A DNA stretch of 64,000 nt. Source: Symbiodinium kawagutii. Its lineage: Eukaryota; Sar; Dinophyceae; Suessiales; Symbiodiniaceae. A program made the translations under genes and the position numbers. The notes under the pieces are model-generated. The model made no database searches. It had not been told where the DNA came from and worked only from the letters and a program-made list of their open reading frames with translations. Location of the stretch: assembly GCA_009767595.1 (NCBI GenBank), contig VSDK01021916.1, forward strand, positions 189,727 through 253,726. The letters are read 5' to 3'. Below are positions 54,949 through 64,000 of the stretch, one piece after another. How positions within the stretch are numbered: position 1 is the first letter of the stretch; each line of letters starts with the position of its first letter.

Positions 54949-55089
54949 ACAGCCTCGACCAGTGGCTTCGCTGGTCCAGGAATGGCTCCAGCCTCTCCGG
55001 CCCCGGCAGCATCTTCGAGGCCTCCATGCAACGTCGTCCTAGGACAGCCGAGTCGGCGCTCGAGGAGCCCTTAGCGTGTCTTGGATGAC
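54949..55089 (+). CDS. probable terminal exon, unknown protein
   Basis: Acceptor GTCCCTTGTAG. The frame with strongly G/C third positions reads SLDQWLRWSRNGSSLSGPGS, IFEASMQRRPRTAESALEEP, LACLG, then TGA. A competing frame (PVASLVQEWLQPLRPRQHLR) joins in phase to the exon at 54694 but has weaker codon composition. The gene's 3' end is probably here in the first reading. Confidence 0.55.
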
Positions 55090-55671
55090 AGGTCGTGGCC
55101 TGGGTCGTGTTCCACGAATGGTGATCCGTGGGGTTAAGCAACAGAGGTTGATGGCCCAGTTCATATTGTTTCGTAATGGTTATTAATACATTTATTAATA
55201 AATGGACATACATGGTCAATACATGTAATTATGCAAAACTAATGATTCGTGTGGTTGTCAGCATGCATGGTTCAAAATCATTAAGCGCAATGATGGCGTC
55301 AATAATGGCTAATCATGGTTCATCATGAAGCATGATAAGCAGCAATGGTACACCAAGAGTTGCAAGACAGAAGTTTCTGAGCTCAGCGGTGTGTATTTCT
55401 GCTGTGCCAATTCCTTAGCCCATGACCTTGTACTGCAGATATATCAGATATGGCCTTGGATTGGGACTGGTTCAGACTCTTCAGACCCAGCATCAAAATT
55501 CTGTTGGGGCAGCAGGGGGAACACTTAGGTGCCAATTTGACATCACTCGGCTGTTCAACTTTCCGATCTGATTGAAGATCCAGCTGGGCTCCAAATTGCG
55601 GATTGAAAATGACTGTGGGTCGAGGGCTCCATCATGGGTCGAGGGCTCCATCTACCTTTCGACCGCTCACA

Positions 55672-55782
55672 TGGCTCTTTCTCAATACTTGTCCCCGGAA
55701 ATATTTTTTAGGTTTGTTACTACAAACAATGAATATACTGCACAATAACTGGGGGTACCCCGAACTGATTTGAGAAACCACC
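55672..55782 (+). mobile_element. family C MITE-like element
   Basis: TGGCTCTTTCTCAATACTTG ... GGGGGTACCCCGAACTGATT TGAGAAACCACCA. Confidence 0.75.
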
Positions 55783-56137
55783 ATATTGGTGTTATTGTTG
55801 GTGATTGCCCCCTGTTATTAATCAGCCATTGGAATCCCATATGATATCATATGATACATGGATACACCACATGGTTGATGCATGATGATGGATGTGTTTT
55901 TCTATTACTAACCATTTGTAAGGGTTATAATTATGATGTTTTGACGTTTTTTTTCTAACACCAACTGCTATAAACGCTGATAGCCCTATAACATGGATAA
56001 TTGTTTATTCCATCACTAGCATGGATATTTCTCTATCACTAACCATCATATTTTTACGCTTATCCCTTAGTGTAGCCTATCACTAACCATCATTAACGCT
56101 TATACTCATAGGCCCTATAAATCATCACATCCCAAAG

Positions 56138-56247
56138 TGCCGCTGTTGGAATCCATGGCACACCTTGAAGCCAAGGCCACCAGCCCCCTTGCAGAAGCTG
56201 TCCACCGGTCTGTCGTTGCAGACGCACCTCGCCTCGATGGCGTGAGG
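56138..56247 (+). CDS. candidate internal exon, unknown protein
   Basis: Acceptor CACATCCCAAAG, donor GTGGTC. The frame reads PLLESMAHLEAKATSPLAEA, then VHRSVVADAPRLDGVR. If the donor is skipped the frame stays open another 25 codons. Helical, Ala/Leu-rich; family unknown. Confidence 0.55.
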
Positions 56248-56337
56248 GTGGTCGTACCCAGTGCCCCCCCACAGCCATCCGAAACAGGCGATATCGCGGC
56301 GATATGCTTCGTTTACAGCTGGCGATGGTGGTTTCAT

Positions 56338-56430
56338 GTGCTTTCTCAAGACATGGGGGTACCCCAAAAATGGTTTATTTATTAGGATAAGTTGTGAATA
56401 AACTGGATGATTTCGGGGGTTATGACCTCA
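56338..56430 (+). mobile_element. family C element, partial
   Basis: TGTGCTTTCTCAAGACATGG GGGTACCCC and GGATGATTTCGGGGG; right terminus not recognisable. Confidence 0.55.
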
Positions 56431-56498
56431 GACATATCACAGCTTTGTTTCACATGTCTGATTTGGCGGCGAGTGTCCAAAAGCCAAGCGGCCTGCAG

Positions 56499-56555
56499 GC
56501 TGTGAACAGCATCATGAGGAATCAGCTGTTGGCACGTGTTCAGCAGGCCAACCAT
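56499..56555 (+). CDS. possible exon, unknown protein
   Basis: Acceptor AGCGGCCTGCAG, donor GTTCAT. Phase-0 frame AVNSIMRNQLLARVQQANH. Upstream VQKPSGLQ is in the same frame, so the acceptor may be further left. Confidence 0.4.
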
Positions 56556-57155
56556 GGTTCATCAAGAGCCGTTGTGACAATCGACCCTTGGTTTACTCGC
56601 CATCACCACTAACCAGAATTAACAGGATTACTCAACATCATTAAGCATTTTGAAAAAGATGAGGCTGACCATCACTACCCATTCTGAAGCGCTACAAACC
56701 ATCATGAACCATTTTCAGCAGTTACTAGCCACCAAGAACCACCAACTAGCAGCGTCGTCCAAGGCGTCCGCAAACCACGACCGGTAGCATGCGGATGTCG
56801 GCGCCGCGGTCGCATCAATTGCTTTAGTGTGCTGGTGACCGGAAATGTGGCAATAAGAGATGATGATACACATATGTCATGTCAATGTTGCTTAATACCA
56901 TGAATAACCTGGAAATGTTCCTTCAGTGTTCATTCTTCAGCTTTTAATGTTGATTAAATGCAGTTGTGAATGCTGACAATCATTGTATTGAAAAGTACTC
57001 TCACATGCTGATGAATGTTAGTGGTTGTGAATGATTAGTCGTTGAGCGGGGGAGAAACCAATCAAGCAGCATCCCAAGTCCAGTCTATTTGGGATGTCAG
57101 TTCGGGGTGGGTTGATCACAGCTCGTGTAGCAGGCAACAATCAGCAAAGACATAT

Positions 57156-57200
57156 GGGTATCTCTCAAAATAGGGGTATCCCGAAATATCTAATGTTAAT
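57156..57200 (-). mobile_element. family C fragment
   Basis: GGGTATCTCTCAAAATAGGG GTATCCCGAAATATC: one end only. Confidence 0.55.
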
Positions 57201-57339
57201 CAAGATAGCTTGCCTAATGATTCAGATTCAGCTTGCCTATGAATGATTAAGATTCAGCTTGCCTATGCCTTTATCATTTCTAGTGATCAACTGACCCACC
57301 ATTCAACGGAGGCTTCCCGGTTGCCGAACCCATCTCCAG

Positions 57340-57397
57340 ACGTTCCGTCCTCACCTCCAAGATCTGGCATGGAGCTCGGCTCCGCTGGCTCGCGATG
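57340..57397 (+). CDS. candidate short exon, frame uncertain
   Basis: Acceptor GAACCCATCTCCAG, donor GTACCA. Phase-0 frame TFRPHLQDLAWSSAPLARD; another frame (VPSSPPRSGMELGSAGSR) is also open. Confidence 0.4.
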
Positions 57398-57429
57398 GTA
57401 CCAGCGGCAAGCTTAGAAACTATAAACAT

Positions 57430-57960
57430 GATCCATTCATCATTGAACCTATCAGTTTATAAGTGATCATTCATACATGAATATGATGTTTAATAATCCC
57501 CCATTAATGGATGATCAATCATTGTTTATAAGTGATTGTTTGAAACTATAATCATTGAACCGATAGTTGTTCAATAAATAAACAGTGGGATTTTTCAACA
57601 AAATCATAAGGTTGATCATATACATGAATTATCCACTATTCCTGGTCTATTGCCCAGTAATCAACCTTGATTAATTAGCAATTGATTACCCATCGATCAT
57701 TGAAGATGAAGAACTATTAGTTGGCCACTGAATGGATTAAGCACTAACGTTAGTTAGCCAATGACTATCCATTATTTGATCATTAAGCAACCATCATTCA
57801 TCAAGCACGAATGTTCCATCGGTTAACCAGGAATCGACATTCACCTATAATATGTGAGCAGCCATTAATTCATCCGTATGTAAACCTTACTTAACCACGA
57901 AGTAACCATGAACCATTAGTTAACCATTGCTACAATATTCATTAGCTATACAACCAATCA
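57430..57960. other. AT-rich non-coding stretch
   Basis: Repeated TGATCATTCAT, AATCATTGAACC and TTAGTTAGCCAATG words. No coding composition. Confidence 0.6.
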
Positions 57961-58067
57961 ACAACCAGTATATCAACCAGTACATCATCCAGTATATCAA
58001 CCAGTAGATCAACCTGTATATCACCCACGAATAAATTCTCAACCATCATCAACCGCCGTTGCTCAAG

Positions 58068-58162
58068 GCTTCCATGTCCTTCATCCAAAACAAAGACGAC
58101 AAGACCGCGCACCAGGCATCCACGTCGCGCGCGCCCTACCCGTTGATCCGGGGTCTTACGAG
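58068..58162 (+). CDS. candidate internal exon, unknown protein
   Basis: Acceptor CGTTGCTCAAG, donor GTGCCG. The frame with more G/C third positions reads ASMSFIQNKDDKTAHQASTS, then RAPYPLIRGLT. A second frame (APGIHVARALPVDPGSYE) is open and runs on past the donor. Exon likely; frame preferred, not proven. Confidence 0.5.
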
Positions 58163-58195
58163 GTGCCGATGGTGGATGCGCCGGTGCAGGGTTGG

Positions 58196-58335
58196 GTCGT
58201 TGGATGAGTTGGTTGGGGGTTGGTTGGTGGGTTGGTTGGTGGGTTGGTTGGGAGGGAGCGAGGCCAGGAGCCAGGGCTAGCCATATATCCTTTTTAAGGG
58301 GGAGCAATCCAGGAGTGCTCTAACCAGATGGTAGT
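58196..58335 (+). mobile_element. GGTTGGTTGGTG repeat leading into a family D element
   Basis: Tandem GGTTGGTTGGTGGGTTGGTT units run directly into GGTTGGGAGGGAGCGAGG, then ATATCCTTTTTAAGGGGGAG and CTAACCAGATGGTAG. Confidence 0.75.
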
Positions 58336-59487
58336 TGGTTGGTACTACAGGAGTGGTTGAGACAGCAGTGGAAACTGCTGTCAGTGTACAACAAGAAAGA
58401 CTCATCCAGATGCGTTGAATTTGAGCCAAACTGACTTGGTTGATGGTAGTGCAGTAGCTCCTGAAGTAGCTTCCATGACTGTAGAGAGCTGCTGTTGTCA
58501 AGCTTGAGCTCCGCCCAAATTCAACTGCTTTCATGTTAGTAGTCCCCCGAGTTCTTGAGAAAACCTGGTTTTTAATTCAACCGCTTAGAGTTGAGGCAAC
58601 CGCCTGGTCAGATGAAGGACAAAATCAGACTACAACTGATTGGGACATGTTGGGGCTAATTAGCTAGGGCTAGGACCGTTCAAGCCTCAACCGCTCCATG
58701 GCAGTGTCATGGACTGCTGTTCAACCGGCATTTCCAGTATTTCCAGAAAACTCCAATGTGTTTTGTTTCATTGAATATGAGCCCACAATTGACCCTTATA
58801 CACCACTCATGGCCACTTTGAATCATCATTGATCATGGTCATGGTTGACCATTAATCGAAGCTATCACGTGTTGATTGCAAGCCCTTCTGAATTTGGAGT
58901 TCCCCAGCGCTCGGTCCGTGAAAAGTGGGGCCCTTGGGTCAGGGGTGGGTTGGTTGTAGCTGGGGCCAAATGGACTTCTGCATGTGAGCCCAGAGCACAT
59001 TTTGGGCATAGGATGATTGGTGCCTCCAGGTCCTTAGGTTGTGAGAGGCGAGACGGAATGGTGATCATGATTCATGATCCATACACGAAATCTCGGGTCC
59101 GTGGGGCATCCATCCGGGGTCTAGTATATTTAGAGATTGTGAGGTAGGAGGCACGGTCGATGAAATGATGGTATCACTGATGATTTATTGGATTTGGATA
59201 TCGGTACAGAAATTGATGGTTGCCATGCAGCCATATGTTTGCATCAAGTGGAAAGAAGTATAAAATTGCCCAAAGATAGCAAGTTCTATGTAATTCAGGG
59301 ATCGGGTGCTAGAAGCACTTTCTTGATTCGAAACGTTATATATTATGGAAACGGTCACCTCAGTATTCCAAGTTAGAGGAAATGCATGTTTGAAAGAATG
59401 GCTTCAAACATTTATCCATTGGGAGAATGCACATGTGTGATGCTAAGTAAATCGTGGGGTCCAGCAAAAACTTGTCTTCTTGCGCAG

Positions 59488-59564
59488 GGAGAAGGCTTTG
59501 AATGCGAGCTTGCGTGCAGCCGGACGACGATCACATTGACATCCAGGGATGCGCTGTATAGCAA
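59488..59564 (+). CDS. candidate internal exon, unknown protein
   Basis: Acceptor TTGTCTTCTTGCGCAG (good pyrimidine tract), donor GTACCG. Phase-0 frame GEGFECELACSRTTITLTSR DALYS plus AA. The other frames stop early. Beta-like alternation; family unknown. Confidence 0.55.
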
Positions 59565-60793
59565 GTACCGATGATCAAGGCTATGTACTGGGAAAATCCT
59601 TGGGAAAATCCGTGCATAGTAGCATTTCCATGTGAAATCACCTTCCCCATGGATAGATGCATATAGATGCTAAGATGGACTGACCCATTGTTGTGTTGCT
59701 TCCATTGCGCCCGGATACCCAACAGTGAGCCACTTGCCGTGCTGCCATAGGCAACTGGCACCATGCCATTCTTTTCTTATCACGGGCTGCAGGGTGTTGC
59801 TTCCGTGCCTAGCAGCTAGGTGAAATACCATCGATGTTGACATGTTCCCAAAGAAATTGGGTGCCCCTCGATTGGTTTTTGGAAACCTGTTATGTGATGC
59901 CCGTGTGGCATCATTTGGCATCATTTTGCACACAAATCCTGACTCATTTCGGCACATGTCACTTTCAGTTCTCGTTGCTTGGTTCCTTCTTCGGTGTTGC
60001 ATAGTTGCTATACTTGATTGGCAGCTGATAGCCGTATGTAGCAATTTGTACTGGCCCAACCACGGCCTTGTCAACGTTTAAGTGCGGAGATAGAGTTTCA
60101 GTTGGACGAGAGAATATTGATTTACTAGTAAAAATCATTTCAAATCATTTCCCCTTGAAACGAAACATAGACCCTCCCGATCTTTGCAGGAAGAAGTCAA
60201 TCACAATGCAAAAAGAGTTGTTGTGTTCGTTTGCAAACCATAGATCATAATCATCATCCATGATGATTTTGAAAATAAAACTTGATAGTTGAAGCATGAA
60301 CATCCTTCAGCATGCCAAGAGCGATCCATTTGGATGCAGAGACTAGCCATATTTCACCATGATCAAGCATCAATGACCAGTACTGACCACCATTAAATAC
60401 CATGAACATCATTAAACATCATGAATCACTAATCTGCACCATTGTGAAGCAGTCGTTATCAATTATCAACAATCATTCACCATTTGTTCACCATTTATCA
60501 TCAGTTCTTCACCATTGATTTAACCTTCAATGAACGATTGACCAACACGAATCATCAACATGATTTATCACCATCACTGTTGCAGCAACATTTGCTCCCC
60601 CCTGTGGAGTGAGGTTCCAATCATCAGGTTGGGATAAGATATTGATGCGCTGCTCAGTTTGAATGCACGAACGCATCCAAAGCTGTGCCCGTTTGCCTAG
60701 ACTTATAGCCTAGACGTTGATGACATAAGGAAGACGTTAGTGGTGGTTCACAATCAACAGTGAGAGTCAACAAGAATTGGGTACAAACAGCAG

Positions 60794-60845
60794 TACCCGT
60801 TGGAAACCGTTGGCTTGTTCTGTGGCATGGGCGATCCGACCTTGC
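60794..60845 (+). CDS. exon 1 of a phase-consistent gene 3' end
   Basis: Acceptor ACAAACAGCAG, consensus donor GTAAGT. Frame YPLETVGLFCGMGDPTL plus C, which completes Pro with the CC that opens the exon at 61254. High G/C at third positions. No family recognised. Confidence 0.6.
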
Positions 60846-61253
60846 GTAAGTATAAATATATCCAATTCAATGATCTTTGGGGTGTAGGTCAAAAGGCAAA
60901 CCTGATTGAAGCGACCCTGTTCAAATCAGACAGTATCATGGCTATGGGGCTTGTGGCATGAAGTCGCTTAGTTATATCCGTGGGAATATGATCTCATCTC
61001 CCAGTTCATATTTCCAGCTGCTCATCAAAGTGCAAAGGCTTTCCCACCTTTACGGCCACCATTGTAATCGGGCTGTTAATCAAAATTGTCACGACGGCTT
61101 GTGCAGCTTTTGGGACTCCTTGAGACCTTCTTCGGTTCCAAGAATCCTGTACCTTTGAACCACCTCTAGCTATGAACATAAACCACCGAGATTTGGGGTG
61201 TGCTATGGACAGCCCCCATGTCCTTTCTTATGTCTTCCGTGCTTTCTTTTTAG

Positions 61254-61351
61254 CCCATAGTGCCGGTGGTGCAGAATGCATACTGGCACTGGACCTCGTG
61301 GGAGTGATTGCAGAAAAATCCATCCAACGGGCTGGCTTGTTGGGGATCAAA
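61254..61351 (+). CDS. exon 2 of a phase-consistent gene 3' end
   Basis: Very strong acceptor TGCTTTCTTTTTAG, donor GTGTGA. Frame HSAGGAECILALDLVGVIAE then KSIQRAGLLGIK, phase 0 end. Joins 61480 in phase. Hydrophobic core ILALDLVGVIA. Function unknown. Confidence 0.65.
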
Positions 61352-61479
61352 GTGTGAGTCAGCATGGCTAATGAGCCGCTAATGGTGTTGATATTCTGAT
61401 TGGAACAATTTGGGTGTAACATGAGGTGGAGCCCCCAATTGGTTAACTTCCTTACAAAATCAGGGTACCAGCTTTGCAG

Positions 61480-61536
61480 GATCCGACTGGCAAGATCAGA
61501 ATCCACCAGGACACGGATTCATTTCTTGTCAGCTGA
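61480..61536 (+). CDS. terminal exon with stop codon
   Basis: Acceptor CCAGCTTTGCAG, phase 0: DPTGKIRIHQDTDSFLVS then TGA at 61534. The 128-nt intron before it is the shortest convincing one in the window. With the two previous exons it encodes the last ~69 residues of an unidentified protein. Confidence 0.6.
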   Translation, partial: DPTGKIRIHQDTDSFLVS

Positions 61537-61686
61537 GGAGTACGTTCAATTCGTTCATGTCACCAGATCGGGGTCCCAACACTTTCTTTTCGGAACAAGT
61601 GGTTGGTTCATAACAGCTGGTTAGTGGTTAATAATAGGGGATAACAACCAACAATAGTAGGGATATACCAGCTATATATATATATA

Positions 61687-61801
61687 TGGCTATGAGTCAA
61701 TATAAACCAACCAATTAATGGGGGATAATAACCAACAATAATAAGGGAAACAATGGTTGATGATAGGGGAACCAGGGGTACGGGGTTTTGACCCACAGCT
61801 A
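61687..61801 (+). mobile_element. family A element with GATATACCAGCTATATA leader
   Basis: TGGCTATGAGTCAATATAAA ... TTTTGACCCACAGCTA. The preceding ~60 bp (GGTTAATAATAGGGGATAAC ... GGGATATACCAGCTATATA) match the leader at 44800-44860. Confidence 0.88.
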
Positions 61802-62339
61802 GGTGACAATGTTTGACGATGCTGCTTGATGATGGTTGATATTTTGAGGTTCACTTGCTTGGATATGTGGGCGATTCGACCCAAAGATCATGCGGAGTTG
61901 TCCAGAAACAACCTAAGGCTTTGTTTGCAGGGCAATTTTGCTTGCAATATGATTCAGACCAGCAACACACATCAACTTACAAATATTTCACAAGGGCAAA
62001 CCTTCATCTTTATAAAACATTATAAAACTATACATAACTCAAACAGCTGCATGTAAACACTGCTATGTCATCCACTTCATAAGTTTATGGATGCATACAT
62101 TTGAGAATGATTGCGCTTATGTGACTTATGTGTAGAATTTTAGGTGATTTGTAGATGTTCAGTGGACACATACATACGGCAACATACAACGTGTAACTAT
62201 TGGCTAGACAGACGCCAGACGGACAAACATAGATGCATGTTCATTTCGATGAAATTCAATGAATATGTGCATAACACATTTATGGCTATGAAATTGTGCA
62301 ATTATTTTGGTATAATTAATTGTATTTTCATATGTGTGT

Positions 62340-62405
62340 GTGTATCTGAATTTATATATATATATATATACACATGATATATCACATATATATATATATA
62401 TATAA
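62340..62405. repeat. TG and TA microsatellites
   Basis: TGTGTGTGTGT then two (TA)n runs. Confidence 0.9.
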
Positions 62406-62449
62406 ATATCACACATACAGTATAGATGAATTATTATCAATATTTGCAG

Positions 62450-62569
62450 GTACAAATATGAACCGTCGCGTCTCAGAGCAGCCAGTGACTCGACCGTTGT
62501 GTCTTGTGGCTTCAGCTGCTGATCTCATCGCAAGATCGATAGTCAGAATGGCTGATAGGTCCACTTTAG
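62450..62569 (+). CDS. candidate exon, frame uncertain
   Basis: Acceptor AATATTTGCAG, donor GTACCC. Open over the whole length: NMNRRVSEQPVTRPLCLVAS, then ADLIARSIVRMADRSTL. A shorter frame (YKYEPSRLRAASDSTVVSCG) meets TGA at about 62520. Confidence 0.4.
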
Positions 62570-63740
62570 GTACCCAGCTGTAACAGCATCATTCAGCTGG
62601 ACATGATGAGTACTTGGCGCCAATCAATCCTTGTTACTTGAGAGTATCCAAAGACTCCGAACTGGTTCTGAACCATCATTTGCCATCACTGGCGATTCAC
62701 GTTTGTTTTCCCACTTCTAGTCAACATAATTTGGACATAGGCGCCAGTCACATGACCCGCCGCTTTAGCCCGTCCGTTCGTTGCTGGACACGGCGGTTGC
62801 ATGAACCTCAATGCCGGCATAACCCCCAGCCACCCATCACTACCGTCACTACCCAAATATTCCCAGCGTTTATGCAGGTAACAAGCATTAAGCATTTTCA
62901 TCCTGAACCAGTAGTGATTGTGCAACATGTTGCAAAGAAGCTTTTCACTGGTAATTTATCGATGAAGGTACAGTATATAATTATATCGCCAGCAGTTCTT
63001 CCACTGGTTCCCCTTTCACCTTCGACCTTAGCGCTGTGCGTATCCACCCAAAACACGACTGCAATGGAGAGGGCTCCGAGTTTGACTCAAGAGAGGTGGA
63101 TTTGCTTCCAACGCCTGATTGTTTGGGTAGTGTGCAATGGACTGTAATTACTACCCACTGGACATATCCATAGATATGAATGCAGAAATGAAGGTATACT
63201 TGTATTAGCCCAGTCGTGTATATGAATATCCATGTGCATATGGAAAAATGTACATCGACCGGATATTATAGCCAGAGGACATGTTGGACTGTGCTGTTCG
63301 CTTAGGTGCTAATACACGGCTGCATTTTGAATTTCCATGTCGGACGAAGACCTATTTCGTTTTTTGATTTGGAGGGCATGAGCCCTCGTCAATATTTGTG
63401 ATTGTCAGGTAACAATAAATTACCAGAACCACCTCTGGAACAAAGGACCAGTGAGGGTTCTTAGTGACGATGGAAACCCAAGGGGTGATTGGTTCTGGAA
63501 AACACATGTATAGCTAAGATTCATTAACCCCAGGTTGTGTGATCATGCACTTTGAGGAACCATTGAATGACATTATCCTAACCAGTATATTTCATTTGTT
63601 GGTTGTTCTTCTCACAGTCACATTGCCACAACTATGTTTGATCTTCACTTTGCTCTCGAGATTTCATCATTACTCATCCATTTTTCCATGACCAACATTT
63701 CCGGTGATTTATGTCTCCCATATTTTCCCAGTGTTAGTAT
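62570..63740. other. no supported gene
   Basis: A 177-residue open frame at 62614-63147 lacks coding composition and splice context, so I leave it uncalled. Remainder featureless. Confidence 0.4.
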
Positions 63741-63743
63741 ATG

Positions 63744-63852
63744 CTGGTTGGTGGTTGTAAATATGTGTGTATTTTCCCAAGCGTAATCATTAACAATTGG
63801 TTGGTTGACTTGCGCATATTTTTCATGACGGAGTGGTTCAACCACCAACCAG
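63744..63852 (+). mobile_element. family B element, subfamily with GCGCATATTTTTC
   Basis: CTGGTTGGTGGTTGTAAATA ... GGTTCAACCACCAACCAG, closest to the 33143 copy. Sense orientation. Confidence 0.88.
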
Positions 63853-63918
63853 ATAATGATCATTATCACCCATTATAACCATATATAACCATTATCAACC
63901 ACTAGTTAACCATAGGGG

Positions 63919-63938
63919 CTGGTTCAACCGCCAACCAG
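63919..63938 (+). mobile_element. family B 3' end fragment
   Basis: CTGGTTCAACCGCCAACCAG only, 66 bp after the previous copy. Confidence 0.55.
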
Positions 63939-64000
63939 ATATGAGATTGCCTCCAGACATAGTGATCTCCACATCCCTCCATGGCTCAGCCACCCGCGGT

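Noticed and set aside
58845-59147. 100-residue frame with REKWGPWVRGGLVVAGAKW
   Set aside because: No acceptor or donor fits its limits and third-position composition is not exon-like; could be reconsidered with transcript data.
62614-63147. 177-residue open frame, the longest outside obvious repeats
   Set aside because: Codon composition is like the flanking non-coding sequence, no splice context, no recognisable motif; a frame of this length can occur by chance in 64 kb.
1-64000. tRNA, rRNA or snRNA genes
   Set aside because: I looked for GGTTCGAATCC-type B boxes and conserved rRNA words; GGTTCGAAG at 46680 and GGTTCTAATTC at 6933 lack a cloverleaf context.
1-64000. Dinoflagellate spliced-leader sequence or relict
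   Set aside because: No stretch matching CCGTAGCCATTTTGGCTCAAG was seen by eye; short TAGCCATTT matches come from family A ends.

Overview
The window reads as a nuclear genome segment of a eukaryote with very long, repeat-filled introns and short exons. A dinoflagellate of the Symbiodiniaceae/Suessiales kind is the best guess. The reasons are that every exon I can defend lies on the + strand, introns are GT-AG (perhaps some GC-AG) with a purine-rich acceptor context (AG followed by G), tiny exons are separated by 0.1-2 kb of repeats, and degenerate TTTAGGG-like heptamers are present. This is inference: no spliced leader, rRNA, tRNA or organism-specific marker was seen. There are no bacterial operons and no CRISPR. 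Almost all long open frames are translations of simple repeats.

The only protein I can name is a J-domain (DnaJ/Hsp40) protein. Its domain is split over three exons at 27872-28012, 28500-28577 and 30665-30750. The phases are compatible and the HPD motif is intact. Other groups of exons join in a consistent reading phase but match no family I recognise: 12063-12187 / 14078-14241 / 14510-14702; 34136-34248 / 35119-35210; 37073-37222 / 37869-37929 / 38143-38246; 31158-31224 / 31575-31648; and 60794-60845 / 61254-61351 / 61480-61536, the last ending in a stop. About 25 further single exons are proposed from an acceptor, a donor, an open frame and G/C-rich third positions.

Layout. 0-9.2 kb: scattered exons. 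9.3-11.2 kb: trinucleotide tracts, then two TTTTCGG arrays around a degenerate TTTAGGG-like block. 12-15.8 kb: a three-exon gene fragment and one long exon. 16.7-21.7 kb: an exon-like module repeated eight times, one unit carrying a 677-bp insertion flanked by TA. 22-22.6 kb: a GATA/CATA array. 24-33 kb: exons and the J-domain gene, whose introns are filled with MITE-like elements. 34.5-35.1 kb: a 10-bp minisatellite with an exact 110-bp higher-order period. 37-62.6 kb: widely spaced exons, with a TAG/TTG array at 43.4-43.7 kb.

Four MITE-like families with terminal inverted repeats recur throughout. Family A (TGGCTRTGGGTC, ~120 bp) has 14 copies, seven in each orientation. Family B (CTGGTTGGTGGTTT, ~98 bp) has 12 copies, all in the sense direction of the genes, several with target duplications up to 8 bp, and with splice-site-like motifs inside. 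Family C (GGTGTTTCTCAA, ~100 bp) has about 13 copies in mixed orientation. Family D (GGTTGGGAGGGAGC) has four. The sense-only orientation and splice mimicry of family B, and the position of several family A copies just upstream of acceptors, are the most interesting signals: they suggest intron-adapted (introner-like) elements.
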